From contig JAPLBK010000106.1 of the NCBI GenBank assembly GCA_026392775.1, positions 1 through 64,000 on the forward strand: a DNA stretch of 64,000 nt, written 5' to 3'. Below, piece by piece: positions 26,267-35,321 of this stretch. Below the pieces are notes generated by a model that worked only from the letters and a program-made list of their open reading frames with translations, did not search any database and was not told the DNA's origin. The DNA is from Actinomycetota bacterium. Lineage in GTDB: Bacteria > Actinomycetota > Actinomycetes > Nanopelagicales > Nanopelagicaceae. Position numbers and translations under genes: made by a program. Every line of letters begins with the position of its first letter. Positions within the stretch are counted from its first letter, which is position 1.

Positions 26267-27056
26267 GTAGAAACTCCGAGATATCTACATCTTTAATCAG
26301 AACTGCTGGACCAATTAATGTGGCGTTGGAATGTCCATCGATAGAGACTTCTAGGCGTCCTCCTGGAGGATTGATGACCCAGTGCGACGGAAGGCGATCC
26401 TTTGTATGAAGAGCGGCAGCAAATGCAACAGCGCACGTTCCTGTTCCACATGAGCGAGTTTCACCACTGCCTCTTTCGTACACGCGCATAGAAACTTCAT
26501 GATCTCCTGTAATCTGAACAAACTCTACGTTCACACCTTCAGGATAAGTGTCCTTTGGTCTAACAATCGGAGCGTCATCTAGGGCGCCTACCTGAGCAAT
26601 ATCTTCAACAAATACAACGGCATGAGGGTTACCAACATTGATGTTATAGCCATTCCAAATATGTCCATTATTTGCTGCAGTTACTGCTATCTCTTCATCG
26701 GTAACTTTGCCCATGTTTACGGAGATATCGCCATCCATTGGCACGCGCAAATGCTTCATTCCATCTCGTGTATTAATCCCAAAAATACCTTCAGGCATAT
26801 GCCCGCGTTCAACTAAATATCTGGCCATCACTCTTATTCCATTGCCACACATCTCGGCTAATGAACCATCAGCGTTGCGATAATCCATGAACCACTTCTC
26901 ATCGCGCTTAATAATTCGTATTAATCCATCTGCACCAATTCCAGTTTGTCGGTTACAAATTGCGGCAGTTTGGGCAGTTGTTATTGATTGCTCGTCTTTT
27001 GGGTCAAAAACGAGGACAAAGTCATTCTCGGTACCGTGACCATACGTAGCAATCAT
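26259..27056 (-). CDS. dapF: Diaminopimelate epimerase
   Basis: Enzyme of 265 residues that converts LL- to meso-diaminopimelate for lysine and peptidoglycan. It works without cofactor using two cysteines: one in EMCGNGIRVMARY and the other in RSCGTGTCAVAFAA. The N-terminal GHGTENDFVLV and NPHAVVF segments are conserved. It lies 5 bases after miaA, so co-transcription with miaA and hflX is likely. Confidence 0.95.
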   Translation of the reverse strand: MIATYGHGTENDFVLVFDPKDEQSITTAQTAAICNRQTGIGADGLIRIIKRDEKWFMDYRNADGSLAEMCGNGIRVMARYLVERGHMPEGIFGINTRDGMKHLRVPMDGDISVNMGKVTDEEIAVTAANNGHIWNGYNINVGNPHAVVFVEDIAQVGALDDAPIVRPKDTYPEGVNVEFVQITGDHEVSMRVYERGSGETRSCGTGTCAVAFAAALHTKDRLPSHWVINPPGGRLEVSIDGHSNATLIGPAVLIKDVDISEFLLA

Positions 27057-27061
27057 TGTTA

Positions 27062-27967
27062 TCAGTTTATCTTCTCGAGATGTTGCAGCGCAGTCTCAAG
27101 ACGGGGTTGGGCTTGCGAAATCCACTTGATTCGATCATCGCGTGAAAACCACGTCTCTTGGCGGCGGGCATATTGGCGCGTGGCGCGCTTTGTGTCCTCT
27201 TTTGCTTCTTCCTCACTCCATAGCCCATTCTTCACCGCTAGGAGTTGTGAATAACCAAGAGCTAATTGCGCTGTGCGACCGGAAGTAATTCCATCTTTGA
27301 GTAGTTGTTCGACTTCTTCAACAAAGCCTAACTCCCACATTCGATCCACGCGCTCACTGATTCGCTCACTTAAATGATCGCGATCCATTACCAAACCGAA
27401 TTGCACTGCATGTGGATAACGAGTGCTTGCCTCACGCGGCAAATTGGCCGTAAAGGGTTGACCTGTAATTGCAATAACTTCTAGCGCGCGAATTACTCGG
27501 CGAGAGTTAGCGCGATCGATGGCAATTGCTGCCGCTGGATCAAGTTTTTCTAAACGCTCAAATAAAGCATCTAGCCCAATTGTCGCCAATTCAAGTTCTA
27601 GCGATGCTCGCACAACAGGGTCAGTATCTGGAAAGTTCAAATCATCCAAAATCGCTTTGATATAAAGACCCGTTCCACCAACAACAATCACATCTTTTCC
27701 ACGGCTATGGATTTCACTCACGGCATTGCGTGCTTGTTCTTGATACCAAGCAACCGTTGAATCCTGTGTTACTTCTAAAACATCGAGCATGTGGTGAGGA
27801 ATCCCTGCTCGCTCACTCACGGGAAGCTTTGCCGTGCCAATATCCATGCCTTTATAGATCTGCATCGAGTCAGCGTTAATGATTTCAGCACCTAGGTGTT
27901 GAGCTAGGGAAATAGCTAAATCGCTCTTGCCAGTTGCCGTTGCGCCACAAATTACAATTAACTTCAT
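27062..27967 (-). CDS. miaA: tRNA dimethylallyltransferase
   Basis: Enzyme of 301 residues that adds the isopentenyl group to A37 of tRNAs reading UNN codons. Visible are the P-loop [15 protein letters not shown], the catalytic [18 protein letters not shown] region and the conserved [11 protein letters not shown]. It overlaps miaB by 4 bases, and the two act in sequence on A37 (MiaA then MiaB). Confidence 0.95.
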   Translation of the reverse strand: MKLIVICGATATGKSDLAISLAQHLGAEIINADSMQIYKGMDIGTAKLPVSERAGIPHHMLDVLEVTQDSTVAWYQEQARNAVSEIHSRGKDVIVVGGTGLYIKAILDDLNFPDTDPVVRASLELELATIGLDALFERLEKLDPAAAIAIDRANSRRVIRALEVIAITGQPFTANLPREASTRYPHAVQFGLVMDRDHLSERISERVDRMWELGFVEEVEQLLKDGITSGRTAQLALGYSQLLAVKNGLWSEEEAKEDTKRATRQYARRQETWFSRDDRIKWISQAQPRLETALQHLEKIN

Positions 27968-29385
27968 ACCTTTAGCGTCGGCATTCCCAGTAATGTCGCT
28001 GAGCTCTTCTTCTCTGCAATACGAGCAGCGTGGGCATCTCCCCCACGTGTGGCCCTTACTGAACCAGGCGTTCCAATTAAATAGTGTGCTGAGGCTTGGG
28101 TAATTGAGACCTCTACCTCATCACCAGGACGTGCATCAATGCTGTTAGAAAAATGCACAAGACGGAAATCTTCACTGCGCCCAGTCATGCGTGCTTGTGC
28201 TTCATCTCTGCGGCCTTCGTAATCGCCCACTAGTACTTTGAATTTCTTACCTACTGCTTCTTGATTCACAAATAGCGAAAGCCCTTGTTGATGGTTATGT
28301 AATCGCGTATAACGCTCACCAACAGTTTCTGGTGATACTTGATCCGGCATTGACGCTGCAGGTGTTCCCGGACGCTTTGAGTACTGATAGGTATAGGCAG
28401 CAGCAAAGAGTGCCTCTGTACAAAGATCCATAGTTGCCTGGAAATCACTTTCTGTCTCACCCGGAAACCCAACAATAATGTCGGTTGTGATAGAGGCATG
28501 TGGCATTGCGCTGCGAACTCGATCAATAATCCCTAAATATCTATCGGTGCGATAAGAGCGTCGCATCGCTTGCAAAATAGTATTGGAGCCAGATTGCAAG
28601 GGCATGTGTAGATGTGGCATGACATTAGATGTTGTGGCCATAGCTTCAATTACATCATCGGTGAAATCACGTGGGTGTGGGGACATAAAGCGCACCCGCT
28701 CTAATCCATCAATCTCGCCACAATCTTTGAGTAAGTTGGCAAAAGCACTTCGATCACCAAAATCAACACCATAGGCGTTCACATTTTGGCCAAGTAATGT
28801 AATTTCAATCACGCCTTGATCAACTAAAGTGCGTACCTCACTTAAAATATCTTTCGCACTTCGGTCTTTTTCAATGCCACGCAAAGTTGGCACAATGCAA
28901 AAAGTGCAAGTGTTATTGCACCCAACCGAGACTGAGACCCAAGAGGAAAATGCTGATAAGCGTCGGGCAGGAAGCGTTGATGGAAAATGCTCAAGGGATT
29001 CGAGAATCTCTATCTGAGACTCCTCTTCTATTCGAGCACGCTCAAGTAAGACGGGAAGTGAGCCGACATTATGAGTTCCAAAGACCACATCCACATAAGG
29101 GGCCTTCTTTAAAACTGTTGCCTGATCCTTTTGTGCAAGACATCCCCCAACAGCAATCTGCATGTGGGGATTAGCTTTTTTAATTGGCGCTAAGAAAGAT
29201 AAATTTCCATACAGTTTATTATCTGCATTTTCGCGCACTGCACATGTATTGAAAACCACAATATCTGCCTGGAGACCTGCCTCAACTGGAGTGAAACCAG
29301 CTTCATCTAGTAATCCAGCAATGCGCTCAGAATCATGCACATTCATCTGGCAGCCGTAAGTTTCAACGGTATAGGTGCGGGTCAT
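27964..29385 (-). CDS. miaB: tRNA-2-methylthio-N6-dimethylallyladenosine synthase
   Basis: Radical-SAM methylthiotransferase of 473 residues. The N-terminal UPF0004 domain carries three cluster cysteines (YGCQMN, NTCAVRE, GGCLAQ), and the radical-SAM motif [10 protein letters not shown] gives three more. A C-terminal TRAM domain ([10 protein letters not shown] onwards) binds tRNA. It completes the hypermodified A37 begun by MiaA. The ATG at 29385 has TACGAT 6 bases upstream and starts the miaB-miaA-dapF-hflX operon. Confidence 0.95.
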   Translation of the reverse strand: MTRTYTVETYGCQMNVHDSERIAGLLDEAGFTPVEAGLQADIVVFNTCAVRENADNKLYGNLSFLAPIKKANPHMQIAVGGCLAQKDQATVLKKAPYVDVVFGTHNVGSLPVLLERARIEEESQIEILESLEHFPSTLPARRLSAFSSWVSVSVGCNNTCTFCIVPTLRGIEKDRSAKDILSEVRTLVDQGVIEITLLGQNVNAYGVDFGDRSAFANLLKDCGEIDGLERVRFMSPHPRDFTDDVIEAMATTSNVMPHLHMPLQSGSNTILQAMRRSYRTDRYLGIIDRVRSAMPHASITTDIIVGFPGETESDFQATMDLCTEALFAAAYTYQYSKRPGTPAASMPDQVSPETVGERYTRLHNHQQGLSLFVNQEAVGKKFKVLVGDYEGRRDEAQARMTGRSEDFRLVHFSNSIDARPGDEVEVSITQASAHYLIGTPGSVRATRGGDAHAARIAEKKSSATLLGMPTLKV

Positions 29386-29391
29386 GCACCT

Positions 29392-29397
29392 ATCGTA
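29392..29397 (-). promoter_or_regulatory. -10 hexamer of the miaB operon (TACGAT, 6 bases before ATG)
   Basis: TANNNT hexamer on the minus strand at 6 bases from the miaB ATG; leaderless spacing. Confidence 0.4.
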
Positions 29398-29407
29398 ACG
29401 GGGGAAA

Positions 29408-30148
29408 TTAGAGGGCGATTACGTCAATCTCAAAGGTTGAACGGTTAATGATGGCAGCATGGTGATTTTTTAAGGTGTTCCAGCCTGGTTGGTTCCACCC
29501 ACTTGAAGCAAAGAGAACCCCATCGGCATTCTTCTTATATTTGATGACGTAATAGTCATCTGGGGCCCACTCAGGTTTCTTTGCAGAGTCATGCTCGCTG
29601 CCAACAATAAAGGTCTCGTTATTCATCAGCATAAAATTCAAAGACGTTGTCTTTCCATGTTCTTTAATTATCGCAAGAGTAGTTTTGATTCCATCGGCTA
29701 AGCCAAGCTTTTCTATCTGAGTCATCATGAGATAGAAATAGCGCTCACTATCTGAGTCATCAACTAATAACTTCTTAAACTTCTCATCAATAAAGTCAGA
29801 AAAACAATCTGGTGGAAAAATTGATCCATTATGGATAAATGAATAGTTTCCGTAGACAAATGGGTGAGTGTTGTTCTCACTTATTGATATTCCTTTAGTT
29901 GCCCAACGAAGATGTAGTAACGCTCCATCGGCTGCATTGTCAGCAATTACCTTTTGAAAAGTTGCACTCTGGGCAGCAGCTTCAACTTTTTTCTCTAGCA
30001 CCACATGTGCTTGCTGTCTATCATTTGTAGAGATTCCCCAGCCATCACAGTGAACAGAGGACAGTGCTATGAATTCATCAAAATCTTTGCCCACTTGTGC
30101 GGGAAATGAGGATTCGGCCTGCGACACGTAGCCCATAAGACGGCACAT
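29408..30148 (-). CDS. Class II (Ntn-type) glutamine amidotransferase domain protein
   Basis: Stand-alone glutaminase-type protein of 246 residues. Starting at the ATG at 30148 gives the sequence MCRLMGY, putting a Cys at position 2 as the N-terminal nucleophile after Met removal; this decides the start over 30247. Other glutaminase elements are [20 protein letters not shown] and FIHNGSI. It resembles the YafJ/EgtC group. EgtC cleaves a gamma-glutamyl bond in ergothioneine synthesis, but no egt genes are here. Its divergent position to the amine module suggests a hydrolase for a gamma-glutamyl amide, which is inference. An AAAGGGA Shine-Dalgarno lies upstream. Confidence 0.82.
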   Translation of the reverse strand: MCRLMGYVSQAESSFPAQVGKDFDEFIALSSVHCDGWGISTNDRQQAHVVLEKKVEAAAQSATFQKVIADNAADGALLHLRWATKGISISENNTHPFVYGNYSFIHNGSIFPPDCFSDFIDEKFKKLLVDDSDSERYFYLMMTQIEKLGLADGIKTTLAIIKEHGKTTSLNFMLMNNETFIVGSEHDSAKKPEWAPDDYYVIKYKKNADGVLFASSGWNQPGWNTLKNHHAAIINRSTFEIDVIAL

Positions 30149-30211
30149 TTTTGAGAAAATCCCTTTCATTTCAGTCACACTTTGGAGTAGAAAGATTACC
30201 CCAAATGGCTC

Positions 30212-30220
30212 AAGGAGGAG
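30212..30220 (+). promoter_or_regulatory. Strong Shine-Dalgarno (AAGGAGGAG) for a TTG start
   Basis: Perfect anti-16S complement, 6 bases before the TTG at 30227. It decides the start of the permease. It is one of the strongest ribosome-binding sites in this window, where many genes have none. Confidence 0.75.
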
Positions 30221-30226
30221 AACATC

Positions 30227-31762
30227 TTGGCACTTACGGACGAACAACGCTTAAATCAACTCGGTTACAAACAGGAGCTTAATCGATCATGGAGTTCCTT
30301 CTCGAACTTCGCTATCTCATTCTCAATCATTTCAATTCTCGCAGGTTGTTTCACAACATTTGCGCAAGCTTGGAATAACGGTGGTCCAGTTGCAATTTCA
30401 ATTGGTTGGCCACTCATCTCACTGTTTATTTTAATCATCGGCTTTTGTATGTCAGAACTTGCTTCTGCGTATCCAACATCAGGTGGTATTTACTGGTGGT
30501 CATCAAAGCTAGGTGGAGCTAAAGCTGGATTCTACACTGGTTGGCTCAACCTAATTGGCCTAGTTTCTGTAACAGCATCTGTTGGTTACGGTGTAACTGG
30601 ATTCCTTAACAATCTCATTGGCTTGTATTCACCCTCATATGCAACAAGCTTTATGGGTGGGGATTACATTAAGCAGCAGTTCGTACTTTTCCTTGTTGTT
30701 ATTGCATTCGCTACACTGGTAAATATTTACAGTGGCCCACTTCTTGCGATGTTTAATAACATATCAGTCTGGTGGCATGTTTTTGGTGCGGCAATCATTG
30801 TTGGAATTCTGATTTTTGGCACTGACAAGCATCAAACACTCAATTGGATGTTCACTACACACATCAATAACTCAGGCTTTAGCGATAACTCCTACTGGTA
30901 TTTTGTTCTACCGCTTGGATTCTTACTCACTCAGTACACAATCACTGGATTCGATGCCTCTGCACACCTTTCAGAGGAAACACACAGTGCTCACCTAGCA
31001 GCAGCTAAGGGCATTTGGAAATCAATTGCTTACTCAGCTATTGGTGGATATATCCTTTTGATGGCTTTCCTTTATGTTGCAACTAACACTGATTACATCA
31101 ACTCATTTGATCCAGCTGTCAACCCTTACGGTGGCGGTCAAATCATTGCACTGTTATATAGCGCACTTGGTGCAGGTGCTTCATTTAAATTAATCATGCT
31201 GATCACCACTGTGGGTCAAATCTTCTGCGTTACAGCATGCTTAACATCCTGCTCCCGCATGATGTTTGCATTCTCACGCGATGGCGCCGTACCTGGAGGA
31301 AACCTTTGGAAGAAAGTTAACAAGCATCATGTTCCTCAGAATGCAGTGCTTGTATCTGCAGTTGCCGGAATTGTGATGACTCTTCCAGCATTGTGGAAGT
31401 CACCAACAGGTGCTCCAACTGCTTTCTATGCGGTTGTATCTGTTTGCGTAATTTCCCTTTACTTAGCGTTCATGATTCCCATTTACTTACGTCTTAAGGC
31501 TGGCGACAGTTTCAAGGTTGGCGAATGGAATCTAGGCTCAAAGTACAAGTGGATGTGCACCGTTGCTGTTGCTGAAATAGCAATTATTTCGGTCTACTTC
31601 ATATTGCCATTCTCACCAGCTGGAACTCCAGGAAATGCAGACTTCACGTGGACTGCAGTTAACTACGCCCCAATCATCACAGGTGGCGCGCTAGTTATTC
31701 TCACGATCTGGTGGAACCTATCTGCTAAAAAGTGGTACACAGGACCACGAACTAACCTATAA
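30227..31762 (+). CDS. APC-superfamily amino acid/polyamine permease
   Basis: Transporter of 511 residues with about twelve membrane helices. The first helix region (FSIISILAGCFTTFAQAWNNGGP) and the SELASAYPTSGGIYWW segment are APC-family signatures, closest in pattern to the GABA/choline/polyamine-type permeases of the ACT group. The TTG start has a very strong ribosome-binding site. Followed by a terminator and then by a glutamine-synthetase-like ligase and aldehyde dehydrogenase, it probably imports an amine for gamma-glutamylation. The actual substrate (putrescine, another polyamine, GABA or ethanolamine) is not readable. Confidence 0.88.
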   Translation: MALTDEQRLNQLGYKQELNRSWSSFSNFAISFSIISILAGCFTTFAQAWNNGGPVAISIGWPLISLFILIIGFCMSELASAYPTSGGIYWWSSKLGGAKAGFYTGWLNLIGLVSVTASVGYGVTGFLNNLIGLYSPSYATSFMGGDYIKQQFVLFLVVIAFATLVNIYSGPLLAMFNNISVWWHVFGAAIIVGILIFGTDKHQTLNWMFTTHINNSGFSDNSYWYFVLPLGFLLTQYTITGFDASAHLSEETHSAHLAAAKGIWKSIAYSAIGGYILLMAFLYVATNTDYINSFDPAVNPYGGGQIIALLYSALGAGASFKLIMLITTVGQIFCVTACLTSCSRMMFAFSRDGAVPGGNLWKKVNKHHVPQNAVLVSAVAGIVMTLPALWKSPTGAPTAFYAVVSVCVISLYLAFMIPIYLRLKAGDSFKVGEWNLGSKYKWMCTVAVAEIAIISVYFILPFSPAGTPGNADFTWTAVNYAPIITGGALVILTIWWNLSAKKWYTGPRTNL

Positions 31763-31780
31763 AAGAGTTATAACTCCCAT

Positions 31781-31817
31781 AAATCCCCCCGCACATAAAG
31801 TGTGGGGGGATTTTTTT
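31781..31817 (+). terminator. Rho-independent terminator after the permease
   Basis: A stem of about 14 pairs (AAATCCCCCCGCAC with GTGTGGGGGGATTT, one G-U pair) around an ATAAA loop, continued by seven T residues. It separates the permease transcript from the ligase gene, which has its own promoter. Confidence 0.92.
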
Positions 31818-31844
31818 ACTCTGGATTTTAAAGCCCTAAATCGT

Positions 31845-31850
31845 TAGGCT
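31845..31850 (+). promoter_or_regulatory. -10 hexamer of the GS-like gene (TAGGCT, 7 bases before ATG)
   Basis: TAGGCT, 7 bases and the ATG at 31858. The terminator lies just upstream, so the ligase gene needs this promoter. Confidence 0.5.
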
Positions 31851-31857
31851 ATTGGGC

Positions 31858-33216
31858 ATGACATCATTGACGATTGCTGATTTAACAGCCAAGATCAAGA
31901 GCGGTGAAGTAGATACCGTCGTAGTAGCCATGACTGATATGCAGGGCCGCTTAACAGGTAAGCGCATCCATGGAACCTTCTTCCTTGATGAAGTCCTTAA
32001 GCATGGCACCGAGGGTTGTAACTATCTTCTAGCTGTAGATGTCGATATGAATACCGTTGATGGATATGAGATGTCTTCATGGGAGCGCGGCTATAGCGAT
32101 TTCGCTCTAGTTCCAGATATGGACACGCTTCGCATGATTGATTGGCAAGAAGGTGCCGCACTTGTATTAGCCGATGTGCAGTGGCTAGATCACACAGATG
32201 TAGTTGCATCTCCCCGCCAAATACTTCGCAAGCAAGTTAAGGCCCTTAAAGATGCTGGCATGGAAGCCATGTGTGGCACCGAGCTTGAGTTCGTCGTCTA
32301 CAAGGACACCTATGAAGAAGCTTGGAACAAGGGCTATAAGAATTTAATTCCGGTGAATCAATACAACGTGGATTACTCCATTATGGGTGGATCACGAATT
32401 GAGCCGCTCTTGCGCAGAATTCGTTTGTCTATGGCCAAAGCAGGAATGATAGTTGAGTCGGTTAAGGGTGAATGTAACTTTGGTCAGCATGAAATTGCCT
32501 TTAAGTACTCAGATGCACTTTCAAATTGCGATAACCACGTTATCTATAAGAACGGCGCAAAAGAGATTGCAGCCCAAGATGGTTATGCACTTACTTTCAT
32601 GGCTAAGCCAAATGAAAAAGAAGGTAACTCTTCACACATCCACCTCTCTTTCCGTGGCCTAGATGGTTCTATGGTGATGGCTGATGATTCAGATAAAGAA
32701 CAGGGTTTGAGTGATCTTGGACGCCAGTTCATTGCCGGCCAGATTGCCCATTTGCGCGAGATGTCTTTGCTCTTTGCTCCAAATATCAACTCGTATAAGC
32801 GCTACGTCCCGGGTTCATTTGCCCCAACAGCTATCCGCTGGGGTCGCGATAACCGCACATGTGCATTGCGCCTGGTTGGCAAGGGTCAAAGCCTTCGCCT
32901 TGAAAACCGTGTTGCAGGCGGTGACGTAAATCCATATCTAGCTGTTTCCGGAATTATCGCTGCTGGTCTTGATGGAATTAAGAACAAGATGGTTTTAGAG
33001 CCAGCATTTACTGGAAACGCTTATGCCTCAGATTCACAGCGCATTCCTTCTTCTATGAATGAATCTTTGGCGTTATGGGAAAACTCTGCCTGGGTTAAGG
33101 AAACCTTTGGCGCTGAAGTTCAGGCACATTATGCAAACATGGCCAAGATTGAAATTGCCGCATATGGCAAGGCAATCACCGATTGGGAATTAGTCCGCAA
33201 CTTCGAAAGGTTCTAA
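31858..33216 (+). CDS. Glutamine synthetase-like gamma-glutamyl-amine ligase
   Basis: Ligase of 452 residues with the GS catalytic fold: GTELEFVVY and GECNFGQHEIAF (metal and glutamate ligands), NSSHIHLSF, INSYKRYVPG and NRVAGGDVNPYLA. It lacks the adenylylation loop tyrosine context of GlnA. Neighbouring permease, aldehyde dehydrogenase and amidotransferase genes point to the PuuA/GlnA3 class, which joins glutamate to putrescine or another amine with ATP, rather than ammonia. Start at the ATG at 31858 (not the TTG at 31852), set by TAGGCT. It is followed after 6 bases by the dehydrogenase. Confidence 0.88.
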   Translation: MTSLTIADLTAKIKSGEVDTVVVAMTDMQGRLTGKRIHGTFFLDEVLKHGTEGCNYLLAVDVDMNTVDGYEMSSWERGYSDFALVPDMDTLRMIDWQEGAALVLADVQWLDHTDVVASPRQILRKQVKALKDAGMEAMCGTELEFVVYKDTYEEAWNKGYKNLIPVNQYNVDYSIMGGSRIEPLLRRIRLSMAKAGMIVESVKGECNFGQHEIAFKYSDALSNCDNHVIYKNGAKEIAAQDGYALTFMAKPNEKEGNSSHIHLSFRGLDGSMVMADDSDKEQGLSDLGRQFIAGQIAHLREMSLLFAPNINSYKRYVPGSFAPTAIRWGRDNRTCALRLVGKGQSLRLENRVAGGDVNPYLAVSGIIAAGLDGIKNKMVLEPAFTGNAYASDSQRIPSSMNESLALWENSAWVKETFGAEVQAHYANMAKIEIAAYGKAITDWELVRNFERF

Positions 33217-33222
33217 ACCACA

Positions 33223-34581
33223 GTGTCCACTTCATACGATGTAATCAACCCTGCCACAGAAAAGATTGTTAAGAATGTTCCTCATTTAGACTTGGAACAG
33301 ACTGATGCAGTTATCGCAAAGGCAGCCAAGGCTTTCCAGAGTTGGAAAAACGTCACCCCTGGTGAGCGTGCTCGTTTGCTTCGTGCTTTCTCTCAAGTTG
33401 TAACTGATCACCGTGAAGAGTTGGCACAGATAGAAATCACAAACGCTGGTCACACCCGGGGCAACGCCCTCTGGGAAGCCGACAACGTCGCTAATACGCT
33501 GATGTACTACGCAGCTGCCCCAGAGCGTTTATTCGGTAAGCAAATTCCAGTTCCAGGTGGTGTGGATATAACTTTTAAAGAGCCTTTAGGTGTTGTTGGA
33601 ATAATCGTTCCCTGGAACTTTCCAATGCCGATTGCTGGTTGGGGTTTTGCGCCAGCGTTAGCTGCAGGAAACACCGTTGTTTTAAAACCCGCCGAATACA
33701 CGCCTCTAACCGCTATTCGCCTGGGTGAGCTTGCATTGCTGGCTGGAATTCCTGAAGGTGTTCTCAACATCTTGCCTGGAAAGGGAAGTGTTGTTGGAAA
33801 TCGCTTTGTTACACATCCATTGGTTCGAAAAGTTGGCTTCACTGGCTCAACTGAAGTTGGAAAGCAGATTATGGCTGGATGCGCCGATCAGGTGAAGCGC
33901 GTAACACTTGAGCTTGGTGGCAAGAGCGCCAACATCATCTTTGCTGATGCAGATATTGAAAAAGCTGCAGCTAGCGCACCTGGCGCAGTCTTTGATAACG
34001 CTGGGCAAGATTGCTGTGCACGTTCTCGAATCCTTGTGCAAAAGTCGGCATTCGATACGTTCATGGAGCATTTCGAGGTAGCGGTTAAGAAATTCCGTTG
34101 TGAAGATCCAAATCTTGCTACCGCTGACATGGGACCACTGATTTCAAAGAAGCAGTTTGATGTTGTTGAGTCTTATCTTGATGAAAAAATCGCTTTCCAA
34201 GGTTCAGCCCCATCGGGAGCTGGTTACTGGATGCCTCCAACTGTTTTGATTCCAAAGAATGCCCAAGCTAAGTCTTGGCGTGAAGAGATCTTCGGACCTG
34301 TTGTCTCTGTTCTTACTTTCGAAGATGAAGCCGAAGCAATTGCTCTAGCAAATGATAGTGAATATGGATTATCAGGATCTATCTGGACAAGAGATGTGGG
34401 ACGAGCTCTTCGCGTTTCTCGTGCAATTGAATCAGGGGCACTATCTGTGAATTCAAATTCTTCAGTGCGCTTCTGGACACCATTTGGCGGCTTTAAGCAA
34501 TCAGGTCTTGGACGTGGTCTTGGACCAGATGCTGTTGATGCTTACACTGAGTTAAAGAATGTATTTATCTCTAACGACTAA
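33223..34581 (+). CDS. NAD(P)-dependent aldehyde dehydrogenase
   Basis: Dehydrogenase of 452 residues. The cofactor region GFTGSTEVGK, the general base in VTLELGGKSANIIF and the catalytic Cys in NAGQDCCARSR are present, as is the C-terminal TPFGGFKQSGLGR. Such PuuC/betaine-aldehyde-type enzymes oxidise an amino-aldehyde to an acid. With the GS-like ligase it would oxidise a gamma-glutamylamino-aldehyde. Starts with GTG 6 bases after the ligase and ends exactly where the convergent amidotransferase ends, with no spare base. Confidence 0.9.
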   Translation: MSTSYDVINPATEKIVKNVPHLDLEQTDAVIAKAAKAFQSWKNVTPGERARLLRAFSQVVTDHREELAQIEITNAGHTRGNALWEADNVANTLMYYAAAPERLFGKQIPVPGGVDITFKEPLGVVGIIVPWNFPMPIAGWGFAPALAAGNTVVLKPAEYTPLTAIRLGELALLAGIPEGVLNILPGKGSVVGNRFVTHPLVRKVGFTGSTEVGKQIMAGCADQVKRVTLELGGKSANIIFADADIEKAAASAPGAVFDNAGQDCCARSRILVQKSAFDTFMEHFEVAVKKFRCEDPNLATADMGPLISKKQFDVVESYLDEKIAFQGSAPSGAGYWMPPTVLIPKNAQAKSWREEIFGPVVSVLTFEDEAEAIALANDSEYGLSGSIWTRDVGRALRVSRAIESGALSVNSNSSVRFWTPFGGFKQSGLGRGLGPDAVDAYTELKNVFISND

Positions 34582-35310
34582 TTAGATTGTGCGGATTGGC
34601 GCGGTTGCGATGCGATCAAGAAATTGATCAACTAAATCGTAGCCGCGCTGATTACTTTGTGCCTCAAGTTTTCTAGTCTCAGCACGCAACTGATCAACCA
34701 CTACGCCTTCAGATTCAACTTCAGCACATCCCCCATCCATTGCAAGCCACATATCTAAAACTTCAGAGTCGATCTCTGGATGGAACTGAAGACCTAACGT
34801 GCGACCAAAGTGATATGCCTGCGGACACAATTGAGTTCGAGCAATCTCTGTAGCCCCAGGTGGGACGGTAAAGCGATCCCAGTGATACTGAAACCATGGT
34901 CCCTTAGGAATCAAACTCTCATCATCACTATCTAATTCATACCAACCAAGTTCAGCGCGAGGTGAGCGTGAAACTGTTCCACCTAGCACGCGCGACATTA
35001 ACTGCCCCCCAAAGCAAATACCTAAAACTGGAATTCCTGCGTTATGAACTTCGCGCATTTTTGCCACTTGTGGAAGTAACCAATTACCAATTGCACCATC
35101 GTCATATGCAGCATATGGCGCACCCATGACAACCACTACATCAAATGAGAGTAAATCTGGCCATACTGGTGTCACATTTGGGGCTTTGGCATGTTCTTCA
35201 TCAACAATAATAAATCGCGATATTTCATAGCCCCGTTTTTCAAACTGTTTCCAGATTGGACCACCTGCAGAAACATGGTCATGCTCGATGAAGAGAACGC
35301 GCTTGGACAT
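34582..35310 (-). CDS. Class I glutamine amidotransferase (gamma-glutamyl hydrolase-like)
   Basis: Protein of 242 residues with a GATase1 triad: nucleophile Cys in LGICFGGQLMSRVLGG, and His-Glu in LQFHPEID. It resembles GMP-synthase-type glutaminases (YfeJ-like) found alone. In Puu pathways the corresponding enzyme (PuuD) hydrolyses gamma-glutamyl-GABA, and the location directly against the ligase/dehydrogenase genes suggests a similar job here. It is on the opposite strand, 11 bases after the desaturase start-side neighbour's stop at 35322, so it is probably transcribed with the desaturase. Confidence 0.82.
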   Translation of the reverse strand: MSKRVLFIEHDHVSAGGPIWKQFEKRGYEISRFIIVDEEHAKAPNVTPVWPDLLSFDVVVVMGAPYAAYDDGAIGNWLLPQVAKMREVHNAGIPVLGICFGGQLMSRVLGGTVSRSPRAELGWYELDSDDESLIPKGPWFQYHWDRFTVPPGATEIARTQLCPQAYHFGRTLGLQFHPEIDSEVLDMWLAMDGGCAEVESEGVVVDQLRAETRKLEAQSNQRGYDLVDQFLDRIATAPIRTI

Positions 35311-35321
35311 AGAAGCTAACT

